DNA from: Diospyros lotus
Lineage: Eukaryota; Streptophyta; Magnoliopsida; Ericales; Ebenaceae
DNA length: 64,000 bases
Reading direction: 5' to 3'
Assembly: GCF_014633365.1 (NCBI RefSeq)
Contig: NC_068349.1
Location: 13,504,753 to 13,568,752, forward strand
Positions 26,801 through 38,800 of the stretch are shown here, one piece after another (the stretch's first letter is position 1; each line of letters starts with the position of its first letter). A program made the position numbers and the translations under genes. Under the pieces are notes generated by a model. That model was given only the letters and a program-made list of their open reading frames with translations. It ran no database searches and was not told the origin of the DNA.

Positions 26801-29800
26801 AGGTCCCAATGTTAATCCAGCATTCGTTCCCCTCACATTCAACCCCGTAGGATGAGGGGAGTTCATGCTACTCCTAGGCCATGCCTTGCCTTTGCCAAAA
26901 ATGGCTTCTAACGTCAACTCCTGCAATCTGGCCTTCTTCGCCGCCTGCCTAACTGTGGTAGGGAACATCATCTTAACCATGGATCGTAGTTCTCCCTTCA
27001 AGCCACTCACGAAGTTGGATACAAAGTACTGTTTCGTGAGGTGTGGTTGTGCAGTCCACAATAAGGCTCTCAACTCTTCAAATTTGTCTAAGTATTCAAC
27101 CACCGAGCCTGTCTATTTTAACATCTTAAATTCTTCAATCACATCAAGCATATTCTTCTCCCCAAACCTCACGCACAACTCCTCCACAAAATTGTTCCAT
27201 CCTGCCTCCCCCTCCCTGGCTTTAGTCCATCCTTGATACTAGGAGTCGACAGTATCATTGAGATACGCCGCTGCCACAGTTACCTTCTGGATCTCAGGCA
27301 CATTATATAATTGGAAAAACCTCTCGCACCTACAGATCCACCACCTAGGCTTGGATTGGATCCGTCAAACAGGGGAATCTCTTAACGAGGCATGGGCGTA
27401 TGATTAATGACTTGAGAATTTAGGCCCCTTACTGGTACTCCCGTATCCGCCTTTGATGGCTCACTTGACTCTCCTAATTCGCCTGGTCGAGGTAGTATCC
27501 CATGGTTGGGATCTGTCATCGACCGTGGTGGAAACTCAAGTGGAAGCCTGAATTGTGGAAGAGCAGAGAGGATATTGAATATGCCGTGGATTCTCTGCCT
27601 GTATTGGTCGATAGTCTCTCTTTGCTTCTCCAATTCTCGTTGCATAGCTTCCTTAGTGGCAGCTTGATCTTCCCTTCTTTGTGCAAGTGCTTCACGAGTC
27701 TGGTTCATTCCAAACTCCAACGCCTCCAAGCTCGTCTCCAGCTGCTTCATGTGTGTGCCTTCGGCCATTGATTCTACTCGACTGGTTATCGACTTTGATC
27801 TCCGAGGACATTCGGCTTTGATACCAAAATGTTAAGCCTCAGATCTGAGGCTTATGCAATTCGGTAATCAAGCAACCGTAGGAATTTGAATTGAGTAAGA
27901 GAGAGAAAGAAATAGAATTGGAGGGAGAAATTGAGAGAGAGATTGGAGGGAACAGAATTAGAGAGGTAAAGAATTATGTCCAATTCATTCATAATTCCCA
28001 TCCTCGACGCTTGTTACCTTTTATAGGCTGCCTATGGTTATAACAGTTCAAGTACAAGTGGCTTATAGCTCTACTTGCAAGGTACTACAGCTTTTATTAC
28101 ATTCATTCGCTTAGTGATAGCTTTACCCCCAACCTACTAATTACAATCTCACCCTTGGCCCTTGTTCGAGTCGTAACAACATGTGCCTTTGTCTCAAGAA
28201 GGTTGTATGTGTTTGGGAGCATGTTTTTTATTCTCTTTGTGATATACGGGTTTAGGGTTTATTCTCTCTTCTGGCTCTGATACCAGAAGAGACCAGAGAC
28301 AGGGAGGAGCATGAAGTATGCTTGGACACAAGGCTTAACACATCTCACAAGCACGCCTTTCTAGTCCCAGCCTTTTACATGCAATTCCACCTCTAGCCTT
28401 TCAGGATCATGAGGTTGGTAGAGGGGATGTTTTGATGCAGAGGATCCTCAAGAGAGGCAACTGCAGAGCATACTTGTTTCACTACTCTGTTCACGATTTT
28501 AACATTACTAAAGAGAGGCTAAGCAAAGGACCAGAAAGAGGGTTTAGAAAGCCATGAACAAGAAATACAAGTATTTTATTTTTGGAATTCGATGCCTTAC
28601 AAAGGGGGCAAAGCTCTCCTTAGATAGGGGAGGAGAAATGCCTTGCCACTTACTGTGAGCATCACTTGCTCAATAAGACAAAGACACAATAATACAAAGA
28701 TATTGTGAGCATCACATGCTCAATATGGCAAAGACACTGTGATGCTTATCTGAAAGATACATGCACACTGACAGAGTCACATGCAGACTTGACACAGTCT
28801 AGTAGATTCCCACAAGTACCGACAACTACTTTAATAATACACAGAGAAAATCACATGTCTAACAATAATGTTAGGCTACGTCATCCATGACGCTTGTTAA
28901 CAATCTCGGGCTTAGTGAGTGGGTTGATCTTTGTAATGGGCCTGGTTTATGGTGTACCAAGGTTGCATTCTGGTTCGATCCCTAATGTTTGCTCGCCATG
29001 TTCCAAATACTTTATGGGGTGAAGCTATTCTAATAGCCACCTATCTCATAAATATGTTGCCTTCTAAACCACTTAACTATTGAATCCCGTTGAGCTGTTT
29101 ACTTCCTGTGTTTCCCAAAATTTGCATTCTAAACTCACTGCATTCCAAAGTGTTTGGTTATACTACCTTTGTCCATAATCACAACCTCACTGCGGCAAAC
29201 TTGATTCTAAGGTACTCAAAACGTATTTTTGTTGGGTACTCTCCCACCCAAAAAGCTTACAAGTGCTACTCTCCTTCCACTCACCAATTTTATGTCTCTT
29301 GTGATGTATGTTTCTTTGAATATCAGCCTTACTATCCCAATGCTTCTCCTCAGGGGAGACCTCTCATGAAGATAATCATTGGGACCCATCTATTTCACTT
29401 TCTATTTCTTTTTCGATTTATCCATCCAATGTTCCTTCACTTGAACTATCCTCACACCCTTCATTAGACCAACCTGAACCTATAAAACCTACTGCTGAAC
29501 CACAATCAATTAAGGTTTACTCAAGAAGGCCAAAAGCTCCTCCACACATCCATTCATTTGAACTAGAGCCAAGTCTTGGTTTGGAAGAGGCTGGCACAGT
29601 TGATGACCTTGATGTTCCAATTGCTATAAGAAAAGGGGTAAGATCGTGTACCAGACATTCTATCTCCAACTATCTGACCTATTCTAAGTTGTCTCCTAAG
29701 TACAGGGTCTTTACCACTATCATTGATAATGTGGAAATCCCTAAGACATTCAAAGTGTTCTTGTGGGTATGAAATGGATGTGAGGATTTGTAGGGATGAG

Positions 29801-32800
29801 TAGGATGATGAGAGCATGGATGTTTAGCATAAACACAATGTTCACATTGAAAGGAAGTAAGATCTTTATTGATGAATAATTTTGGATACAAAGTTCTTGA
29901 ATAATTGAAACTAGGGTGGCCTAGTTGTTTATGCCCTAACAAAATATCACAATGAGAAATGGTAGACAATGAAATAGGATTGAATGACTTATCAGTCAAT
30001 GGAGGAACCACACTTGAGAAGTAGTATGGGCCATTTTTCTTCTCAATACTACCAACCATCCTCCCCAAAGACGAAGTCCTGAAATACACAATAGGTAGGA
30101 TAGAATGTGATTGTATAATTGAGATCTTTAGTCAATTTTACTAATACAAAGGGGATTGCATTTAAGACGTGGAACATGAAGAGTATAAAACAATGTTATT
30201 CAAGTAGAAAAATAGTGCCTCAACCAGCCACACTAGTTACATTCCCATTAGCAATTGCAACCTTAATATTCTCAACGTAGTCTTCATAAGTGGAAAAGAA
30301 TTTTGATAAGCTTGTCATATGATCTAAAGCCCCAATGTCTACAATCCAATAGTTGCTAGAATGTGATTGAGATACTAAAGTGGATTGAGTGTTACCTCTA
30401 CGAGCAACTGTGGCTGTACTAGTTTGAGGGGCATGTTCAGTTTCCTTAGGCATTTTGGACTGGTTCAATAGCTGTCGTGAAATTTCCATTTGTTTCACTG
30501 TAAACAGAGCATCTAGTTTTCCTGAGATGATGGTTGAGTCAGTTGTATATGCTGACTTTTGTTGATCTCGTTGGCTTCTTGGCTTCCAATCTGTAGGTTT
30601 GCCATGAAGTTTTCGGTATGTGTCCCTCGTATGATGAGGTTTATTACAATGATCACACCAGAATTTATCTTTAAGTTTTTGATCCTTTAAATGAGATGTA
30701 CCACGATGGACTATCAAGGCAGAATTTTGGGATCCTAAATCAGAGGGCTGGTTTGAAGAGCTGCTGAGCATTACTCGTTTGCGACTCTCCTTATGTTTGA
30801 CCTTAGCAAAAGCTTCTTTGATGGAAGGGAAAGGTTTGGTACCAAGGAGACAACCGCAAACTTCATATAGATCTTTGTTGAGGCCATGTAGGAAATCAAA
30901 TACCCTTTCCTTCTCCAACATTTTAGCGAACTTAGTACTATCCTCAGTACAATGCCAGCTAATGTCATAGAAAAGGTCCATCTTCTGCCAACGTTTAGAT
31001 AAAACATTATAGAATTCAGTGACCCACATGTTACTTTGTCTAGTAGTTTAAAGGGCAGAACAAATTTCAAAACATTGGGCCGTGTTTTTCAGATTTAAGT
31101 ACATTTCTTGCATAGCATCCCAGATCTCCTTTGTAATTTTGTAGAAGTGGTGGGTTCGTCCTATCTTAGGCTCCATAGAATTGATGAGCCATGCCATGAC
31201 TATAGAGTTTTCAGCATCCCAAGTTGAATAGTTAGCAGCTGTTGAAGGTGGCATAGGAATAACACCCATCAGATTTCCAACTTTACCCTTGCTTTCATAA
31301 CAAGCAACACAGATTGAAACCCTTCATGAAAGTTGGTTCCGTTGAGTTTGTGTTGGGTGATTTGAAGAGATTGAAAATCAAGGGTTGATATAGGATTAGT
31401 TGAAGTAGTAGAAATAACAAGAGCAATGGAAGAGTCTAGTGAAGAGGCTGCAAAAGAAGAGTCAGTTTCTGCCATATAGAACTGATATTGTAGTTCCAAA
31501 AAAAGGACTGATGAGTTGAATGTCAAACTAGCATTGAGCTTGGCTTTGATTCCATGAACAAATAATTTTTGGAAGAAGTTACTTGATTTCTTACCTCCAA
31601 CAATCATCTGTATAGTACATATCTTTCAATCTTAGGCTATACAAGAAAAGGAAACTACCAAATACAAGAATAGGAGACTTAGGCTTTAGGAAACTACTAA
31701 AAAACTAAAACAGAAAGTTAACCTAAGATAATTCCTTTGATTACTCTTTTAATTGGGGATTTAATTTTTTCAATCATCCCCTCTGAATTAGGGATTGATT
31801 TTCGTATTCCAACAAGGCTCACACTCTTGAATAGTCAATGAAGACAAGTGTGACACCTCGGCCCCACTACCGAGTGCCACCGTAACCTACGGTTACAATC
31901 TCGGTCTATCTCGAAGGACGGCTATGCCCTGACAACATAATGTATTAAAATAATATTGGGCGCCCTGGGTGGGGTCCAGACTTCACCGCCTTCGCCTGTC
32001 GAGAACTCAGGTTTAAAATACTTGGGCAGCAAAAATTTACCCGATTTTCGAACCCGATTAGGCCCTTAAAATATAAATCCAATTTCAAATAAAATAAATA
32101 AATACCATGCCCAATACAATACTCCAATGGTCAAACATAACTAGTTCACACTTACTGAGTTACTCATAGTGGAAACCTTAACTTGGTCTAAACCAAATTT
32201 TATTTAATTCATTGTCGTATTCCATAGCCAAATACAAAACATATAAATCACACAAACAACACAAGACACGACCTACATTCTTATTGCTCGCAATCACTAT
32301 TGATCGACGACCCTTCCACCAGTACCACTTTCCCTTTCTTAGATCCCGAGCCATTTGTTGGGTTAGTGGGAGTGAAGGGGGTGAGTTCGGGGACTCAGTA
32401 AAGGTAATATGCAATTCAGTAAATTAATAAGCATGACATTATAGATAAAAATGAAGTGCAACGTGCATGCAAGCCCGTCCACCGCACCTATCTCAGGCTC
32501 TAGGTGGCCCCTAGTGGTTTCATCCATGACTTGGTCCTAAGACCCTCACAGTCAACAATTCATTGCCCCATGCCTAGGCACTTCCTCAATATCTTATGCA
32601 AGCCATGACAAAAGAAAGTTACACACAAAGCATATTAAATCCTTACCTTATCAATTGCTAAATGCCAATAGCTCGGTTAACGTGCCGTCAATGCACCCAA
32701 AATTTTCTATATGTATAGCAAAAATTAATTAAATAAATCCATGACAACTATTCTACTAAAATTCTCCAATAAATACCACTAAATTATTTTACTAAGTTAA

Positions 32801-35800
32801 TTTACTAACTAAACTAGCTTATCAAATTAACTACTTTAAATTAGTATACCTTACTGTCGAAAATTCTTTTCCAAGCATTCGGCCACTTCTCCTGCTTCCC
32901 TTACTTCATGCCTTCCATTTAACACCCATGCCCACCTATTTATAGCCTCGGCTGCCCCTGGTTTTCACCTCCAAATTCATGGTCGCATCTACTGTTTTAT
33001 CCTCACAAGACACAAGGCTAATTATGCCTCTGTTACATGGTTGAAGGCAACTCCTTGAGAGCCAACCATGCACCAGAGGCTGCCATGTGGCAGCAAAAAG
33101 GAGGAGGCTGGTGGCTGAATTAGCAAGCAGAAAATGGAGAATTTAACAGCTAGCTGGGGCAGTTCCTGCTGCCCACACATGGCTGCTTCATGGCAGCCAT
33201 TAATTCCTTCAATTGGAGGCTCCAACGGCACCGTTTTGGTGCCCAACTTTGCTGGAAAATTCCAGCTTCTTTCCTACAAAATCTGCCTTCAATTTTTCCA
33301 CTCTTGGATTGAACCCACGGCAAACAGAGAAATTCTCGTGCGTGTGCAACCAGCTTGGCTGCAAGCTACTTTAATTATATTTGATGCTTTAATTTTATCA
33401 TTCCATCTTCACTGCATCTTCTTCCACGTATACTATATTATGTAATATGATAATTACATATCAAACCCCCAGATTCCTTCTTTATTTCATTTGGATATTT
33501 CATTAATTGCAATTACACCCTCGACCATTGAATTAATAATCATCGAGATACTTAAAATCCAAAATTAATAATTCAAAACTTACTTGATAAGAACGATTTC
33601 GTCTCTTCACCCTCGTGGGACCTCTAATTTATCCTGAAATCATTTCAGGGTTGATCCCTACATAGAACCGGAGCCCCTTTCAGGGTTTCGTTGACTTTCC
33701 GAAAGTCGCTTATGATCATTCAATTTTTTTTAGGCTGTATCACAGCTGTACCAAAATTATCCCTATTTTAATTTCTTTCAGTATCATAAATCTTGTCTCA
33801 AGGCGTTTGTCAATGTCTTATTGTTTTCCATTAATTTTCTCAAAACTGCACATAACTCAATAAATCACCCTAAAACTCATAAATTAATTAAATTAATCAT
33901 TTTCAAAGTTAGGGATGTTACAACAAGGAACCATCTACCAAGGAGTAGAGAAGGATGACGAAATCAGGAATGAATTTGAAGAGGAGATCCCATCGTATTA
34001 GCACAAGTTGTTGTAATAGATCATGGCAAGGCTGAAAGGAAACCCCGACTCTTGGTGTATCGATGCAAGAGTTTTATTGTTTTTAAAATCTTTTTAAAAA
34101 CATAAATAATAACGCAACGGAAATAAATTCAAGACCACCTTGCAAAACTTGGTTTCCCATGACCATATGCAATACAAAATTAAACTATGCCATATATACC
34201 TTATGATGGTTTGTAGTTCGGTGTAGAGGTTGGAATCTTCTCCAAGATAGCAACGCTTGCACACCAACAGCTTCCAAATAGTTAACCGGTTAGACCAAAC
34301 CGTCCCTCGAAAGCACGAGTGGCCTAGTTAGTCCACGCTTCAAGTAGGGAATGAATCCTACAACTTAGCTTATGTGCTAGCCAAGCTAAGTGTAGGAGAT
34401 GAAAGATAAATAGATTCCAAAAACTAATAGACTTTCTATTAGGTTGGACTTCCTACACTAGCAACAATGGAATTAAGAGAAAAATTGGGAGTAATGACTA
34501 AGAGAATTCCAACAAAAATGAGAAGCATAAGAGCTTATGGCCAAATGATTTCTCATACTTACATTTCTCTCCATGATCACCTATTTATAGGAGGAGATGG
34601 CCATATTATTTTCACTATAATATATCACATATATTATATATAATGAAAGTGTATTTTTCTTTTCAATATAATATATCATATATATTATTTGAAGTGCTCA
34701 TTCCATTCCAATAATATATCATATATAATTTGAAATGCTCTTTCCATTTTTAATAAAATATATTATATATTATATAAAATGGAAGTGCATTTTTCTTTTC
34801 AATAATATATCATATATATTATTTCAAGTGCTCTTTCCATTTCAATAAAATATATTATATATTATATATAATGGAAATGCATATTTCTTTTCAATAATAT
34901 ATCATATATATTATTTGAAATGCTCTTCCCATTTCAATAAATATATTATATATTAAATATAATGGAAGTGCATATTTTCTTTTCAATAATATATCATATA
35001 TATTATATATATAATAAAAATGCTATTTTCTTTTTACATATAATATATCATATATATTATATATTGGGAGTGCTGATATATTATATATTGGGAGTGTTCT
35101 TGTCTTTTCTATATAATATATATGATATATTATATAGAATGAAAATTCTCACAATATATCATATATATTATATAGATAATGGAAATTCTCTTTTAATTTT
35201 CATATATTTAATTTAAATTAATTCTCTCAATATAATATAATATAATATAATATATGTATAACTATTATACGTAAAATATTATATAAGAATTAATTATCCA
35301 ATGAGAACCATTCTTATTATTAATATCCCAGTAAAAAATCATTAACCCTTAATAAAGATTATAACTTTCATCACTTAATTAACCACTACACTTGGATATA
35401 CGTGTGACCTTTTAGGTTCACTACTAAGTAGCAATCGAGACACGTCAAACCCTTTGACGCCAACCAAACACTTTGGTCTACAATGAGGATCTCTCCATTT
35501 CCCCGATGTAACTCGAAAGACCCTGAGTGACAACTAGCATTATGTCAGGGCGATCCTACCAGTAATGAAGTCATACTTCTTAAGAACCTATTTGGGCTTC
35601 CGATTCCCGTGTACTATAATCCTTCCATCGATTAACAACCCGATCGAGTGAGAGTCATTGATCGATCAAACTCACTAACTCGATAGCTATGCCAAGCTCT
35701 AGTGTGGTGTGATTGAGATGACACATCGAAACACCTTCTGACATTAGAAACACCTTTTCAATCATGTGTACCCTGGCTAGGGATTTATACAACCATAACC

Positions 35801-38800
35801 ACCACTGATCGCATAGGATGTTCACCTCATGCCGGAGGTTGACGAATCCCATTAGCAATCACCTATCTCCATACGCCACTGCACAGGAATCACACAGTGC
35901 ATCTCCCACCTGGTAACCGAATAGTATTTAGCAATGGCAAATTCCTGACGCCAACATACAAGACAACTGCGTTGCTTCTGGTCTAAGGACTAGTAACACG
36001 ATCGAAGCCTGTGATAGATCATAGATCCTTCGAACCATGTGATCTATCACATGCGTCACATTCAGTAAGCGTTCCACTAACACCTACCCATATGTATACT
36101 ATATCTATCTCATGGATTATGGCATGTGACTTGCCATTCTTTATCATTAGTATCTCATATTAATCAAAAGTAGTATCTCATGTGTCAGTCCGTACTTGAC
36201 TAATCATAGTCCTCATCTGAGAAGTCTAAGGACTGCGAATAACCATTAAGACATCCTTATTACAAAAGGTCAATTGTCACATATTCTCAATACTTAAGAA
36301 TAAGACCTTCAACAAGAAATCTAAGGACTCATTCATATTAATGATTGGAGAGCTATGAATGAAGATATGACCTTAAATATGAAAACCTTCAACAGGAAAT
36401 CTAAGGACTCATTCATATTAATGATTGGAGAGCTATGAATGAAGATATGACCTTAAATATGAAAACATATTTTATTATATATTGCAAGTATTACATCATT
36501 AGTCCCATAAATATAAATGTCAGATGCCATCTAAATCTAGCATTAGGGCATTAACACTAACAAAGGCAAGATGGTAAAATCCCTCAAAGTCACGCCTGAT
36601 GTCAATCATTTGTCGAGTACTGGTCCTACACAAGAACAGAATCAGAAATAACAAATGAAGGGACCGAGTGAGGCAACTAATAGAGACAAGATTATTTAAA
36701 CAACTAGGAATATGTAATACATGATTAAGAGAAATAGATGGAAGTGGATTAACCTTACTTATACCTGTGGAAATGATTTTAGAACCATCAGCCATAGTAA
36801 TAGAAGGAAGGGAAACAAATGAATCAATGTGAGAAAAGAGTTGTTACTAGGAATATGTTCTGAAGTGGCAAACTCATGAATCCAAGGATTAAGGCATGTG
36901 AAAGACATATACAAGAATTACTAGTGGATGACAAAGTGGAGGGAGAAGAAGCTTGGGCGATAGAGACTATAAAAGAGTACGTTTGCCCAGTCGACTGCAA
37001 TTAACAATATTCTATCAACTTTGACGCAGCGTGTAGCGCGCGTGTGAAAAACACACACTAAATAAACTCTTGAAAGAACAAACTTCAATGGTTGAAGCTT
37101 GGCTTTCAAGAAAATACAAAAACAAGACTGTTTTGCTAAGAAAATCCAAATAGGTTATTGCAATTATATTGAGAAAATTTGATTATAAACTCTAGATCCT
37201 AGGCGTATTTATAGTGTTTGGCTAATCCAAATCTATCTAATATTTGTAAAAAAATCCAACTAGAATCCTAATAGAAATAAATCCTAATCAAACATGAAAT
37301 AAAATCCTAAATCAAGTAGAAACATGAAGTAGAATCCTAAATCAAGTAGAATTCTAAAACATATGAAGTATTAAAATACTATTCTGGTGCTACTGTTCCG
37401 GTGTGATTGGCTCGGCCTTGGCTTGGGTCGGGTCCTAATCAGTGTCTGGATCAAACTCCTTAGCAAAGATAGTACAAGTAGGTGTTGGTTCTCTTAGTGC
37501 GAGTAGAAGTATCAGGCATCACTGACTGCTCTTTCGTACTCAGTAATTGCATTGTTAGTGCAAATGGAAATATCATAACAAATTGTCCAGGGCAATGGCT
37601 GCAATGACTGTTTATTTATGAATTAATGTAAATTTGTGTGTAGGGAATTAAGTAGAAGAAATTAAAATTAATGTATTTTTGGTCGAGGGAGTTTTAACAA
37701 TTATTCAGAAATATTGGGGTTTAAGTGTAATTTTGGAAACTAGTGGCGGAATCATGTTAAATATAAAATATGTAAAATATTAATCGAGGGAGCTTGTAGG
37801 TGAGTTGGTGTGCACACTTAAGGGGTTATGGTAGGTCGCGGGTTTGAACTTGTGGCTGTGCAAGGAAAAAGGCTTGGTTTTTAAAACCCAACTAGGCGCC
37901 AAAACGATGCTATTTCAGGGTGCCGAAGGGTGCCCATGCGTGCGCGCGGCCCTGCGGAGCCATGCAGGGACCTGCGGTGCCCTACTGTGCGTCATGCGGT
38001 TGCCAACCGCTACCACCTGTTGCCTTATGCCTTGCCACGTGTCCAAACTGCCTTTATGGCTCCAGAATGGGTTGCCCTTGTTGCCCTGATGTTCTTACAA
38101 CACTCCTTCCTCTTAGCCTATAAATATGTAGTGAATGTTTGAGTGAAATGGGAGAATTTTGGAAAGAAATTAGGGGAAATTTTGGTGGCATGGGTGGGCT
38201 TAATTTTGTCAAGAAAAGGCTTGAGTTATGACATCAACGACCCTAGTACGTCGCGAGGGTTAAGGGAAAATATCTAAGGCAAGTTCTTTTCTCATTTTGC
38301 AAGTTATTTCCCTTTTCTAGTAAATTATTTCACGTTCCCTCTATCTTGCAAGCTATTTAACACTCTTATCGCCCTTACTTCTACGATGCCTTGATTTCTT
38401 GAGTTTGGAGTAAGTAACCCTCGATTATGGAGGGATCGGCTTGCATGTGGCCTATGAGGTTACTTTGATAACTTTTCATGGTTCTCATTTATACGTACTG
38501 AGCCTCAAATAGGGTGTTGTATCACCCTATCTTTATTGGGAATGATGCTTTATTGAGGACATGCAAGTGTTTGATGTTGTCTTGCATGAGTTTTGCTCTC
38601 CTGGGTATGTTGTCTCGGGTAATTGTATGTCAGTTATATATGATAAGTTAGTATAATATGCATAGTTTTGATGATGCATAACGCATGTGCATGGAAAGAG
38701 TTTTGACATGCTTAAAGGTTTCATGATGCATGCAGAAGACGAGATCTGCAAGATATATCTGCAGAGAAAGCTTCGGCTCAGAGACGGACTTCGATCCCAT

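Larger units (their letters stand above)
22776..28178 (-). mobile_element. Gypsy element 3, full length, defective
   Basis: LTRs at 22776-23125 and 27830-28178 (350 and 349 bp) begin TGTTAAGCC and end GTCGTAACA, flanked by the perfect duplication ACATG (22771-22775, 28179-28183). The primer-binding site complement (ggctttgatacca) precedes the right LTR. The polypurine tract complement (aatttccccccc) follows the left LTR. Genes are on the - strand. It is inserted in the 25.3-kb intron between exons 4 and 5. Confidence 0.96.
34056..36515. repeat. Unclassified non-coding repeat carrying an AT-rich minisatellite
   Basis: Between copia remnants lies about 2.46 kb with no recognisable protein. The left 550 bases look like an LTR or untranslated region. 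Then comes the AT-rich array (34610-35250), followed by about 1.1 kb of moderately GC-balanced unique sequence (35300-36300) and a tandem duplication. It may be one large non-coding element inserted in copia D, but no matching ends or target duplication were found. Confidence 0.45.

Noticed and set aside
28260..28300. Primer-binding-site-like ggctctgatacca
   Set aside because: No LTR starting TG lies directly beside it and no paired LTR was found, so it may be a chance match or an unresolved remnant.
33134..33445. 103-codon open frame
   Set aside because: It sits inside a solo LTR with defined target duplications and shows no domain.
34610..35250. CRISPR-like regularly spaced repeats
   Set aside because: Units are AT-rich, imperfect and tandem without unique spacers, and this is plant nuclear DNA.
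37844..38142. Three overlapping open frames rich in Cys, Arg and Pro
   Set aside because: They overlap in all three frames of a GC-rich patch in an LTR-like block and resemble no protein family. Composition explains them.
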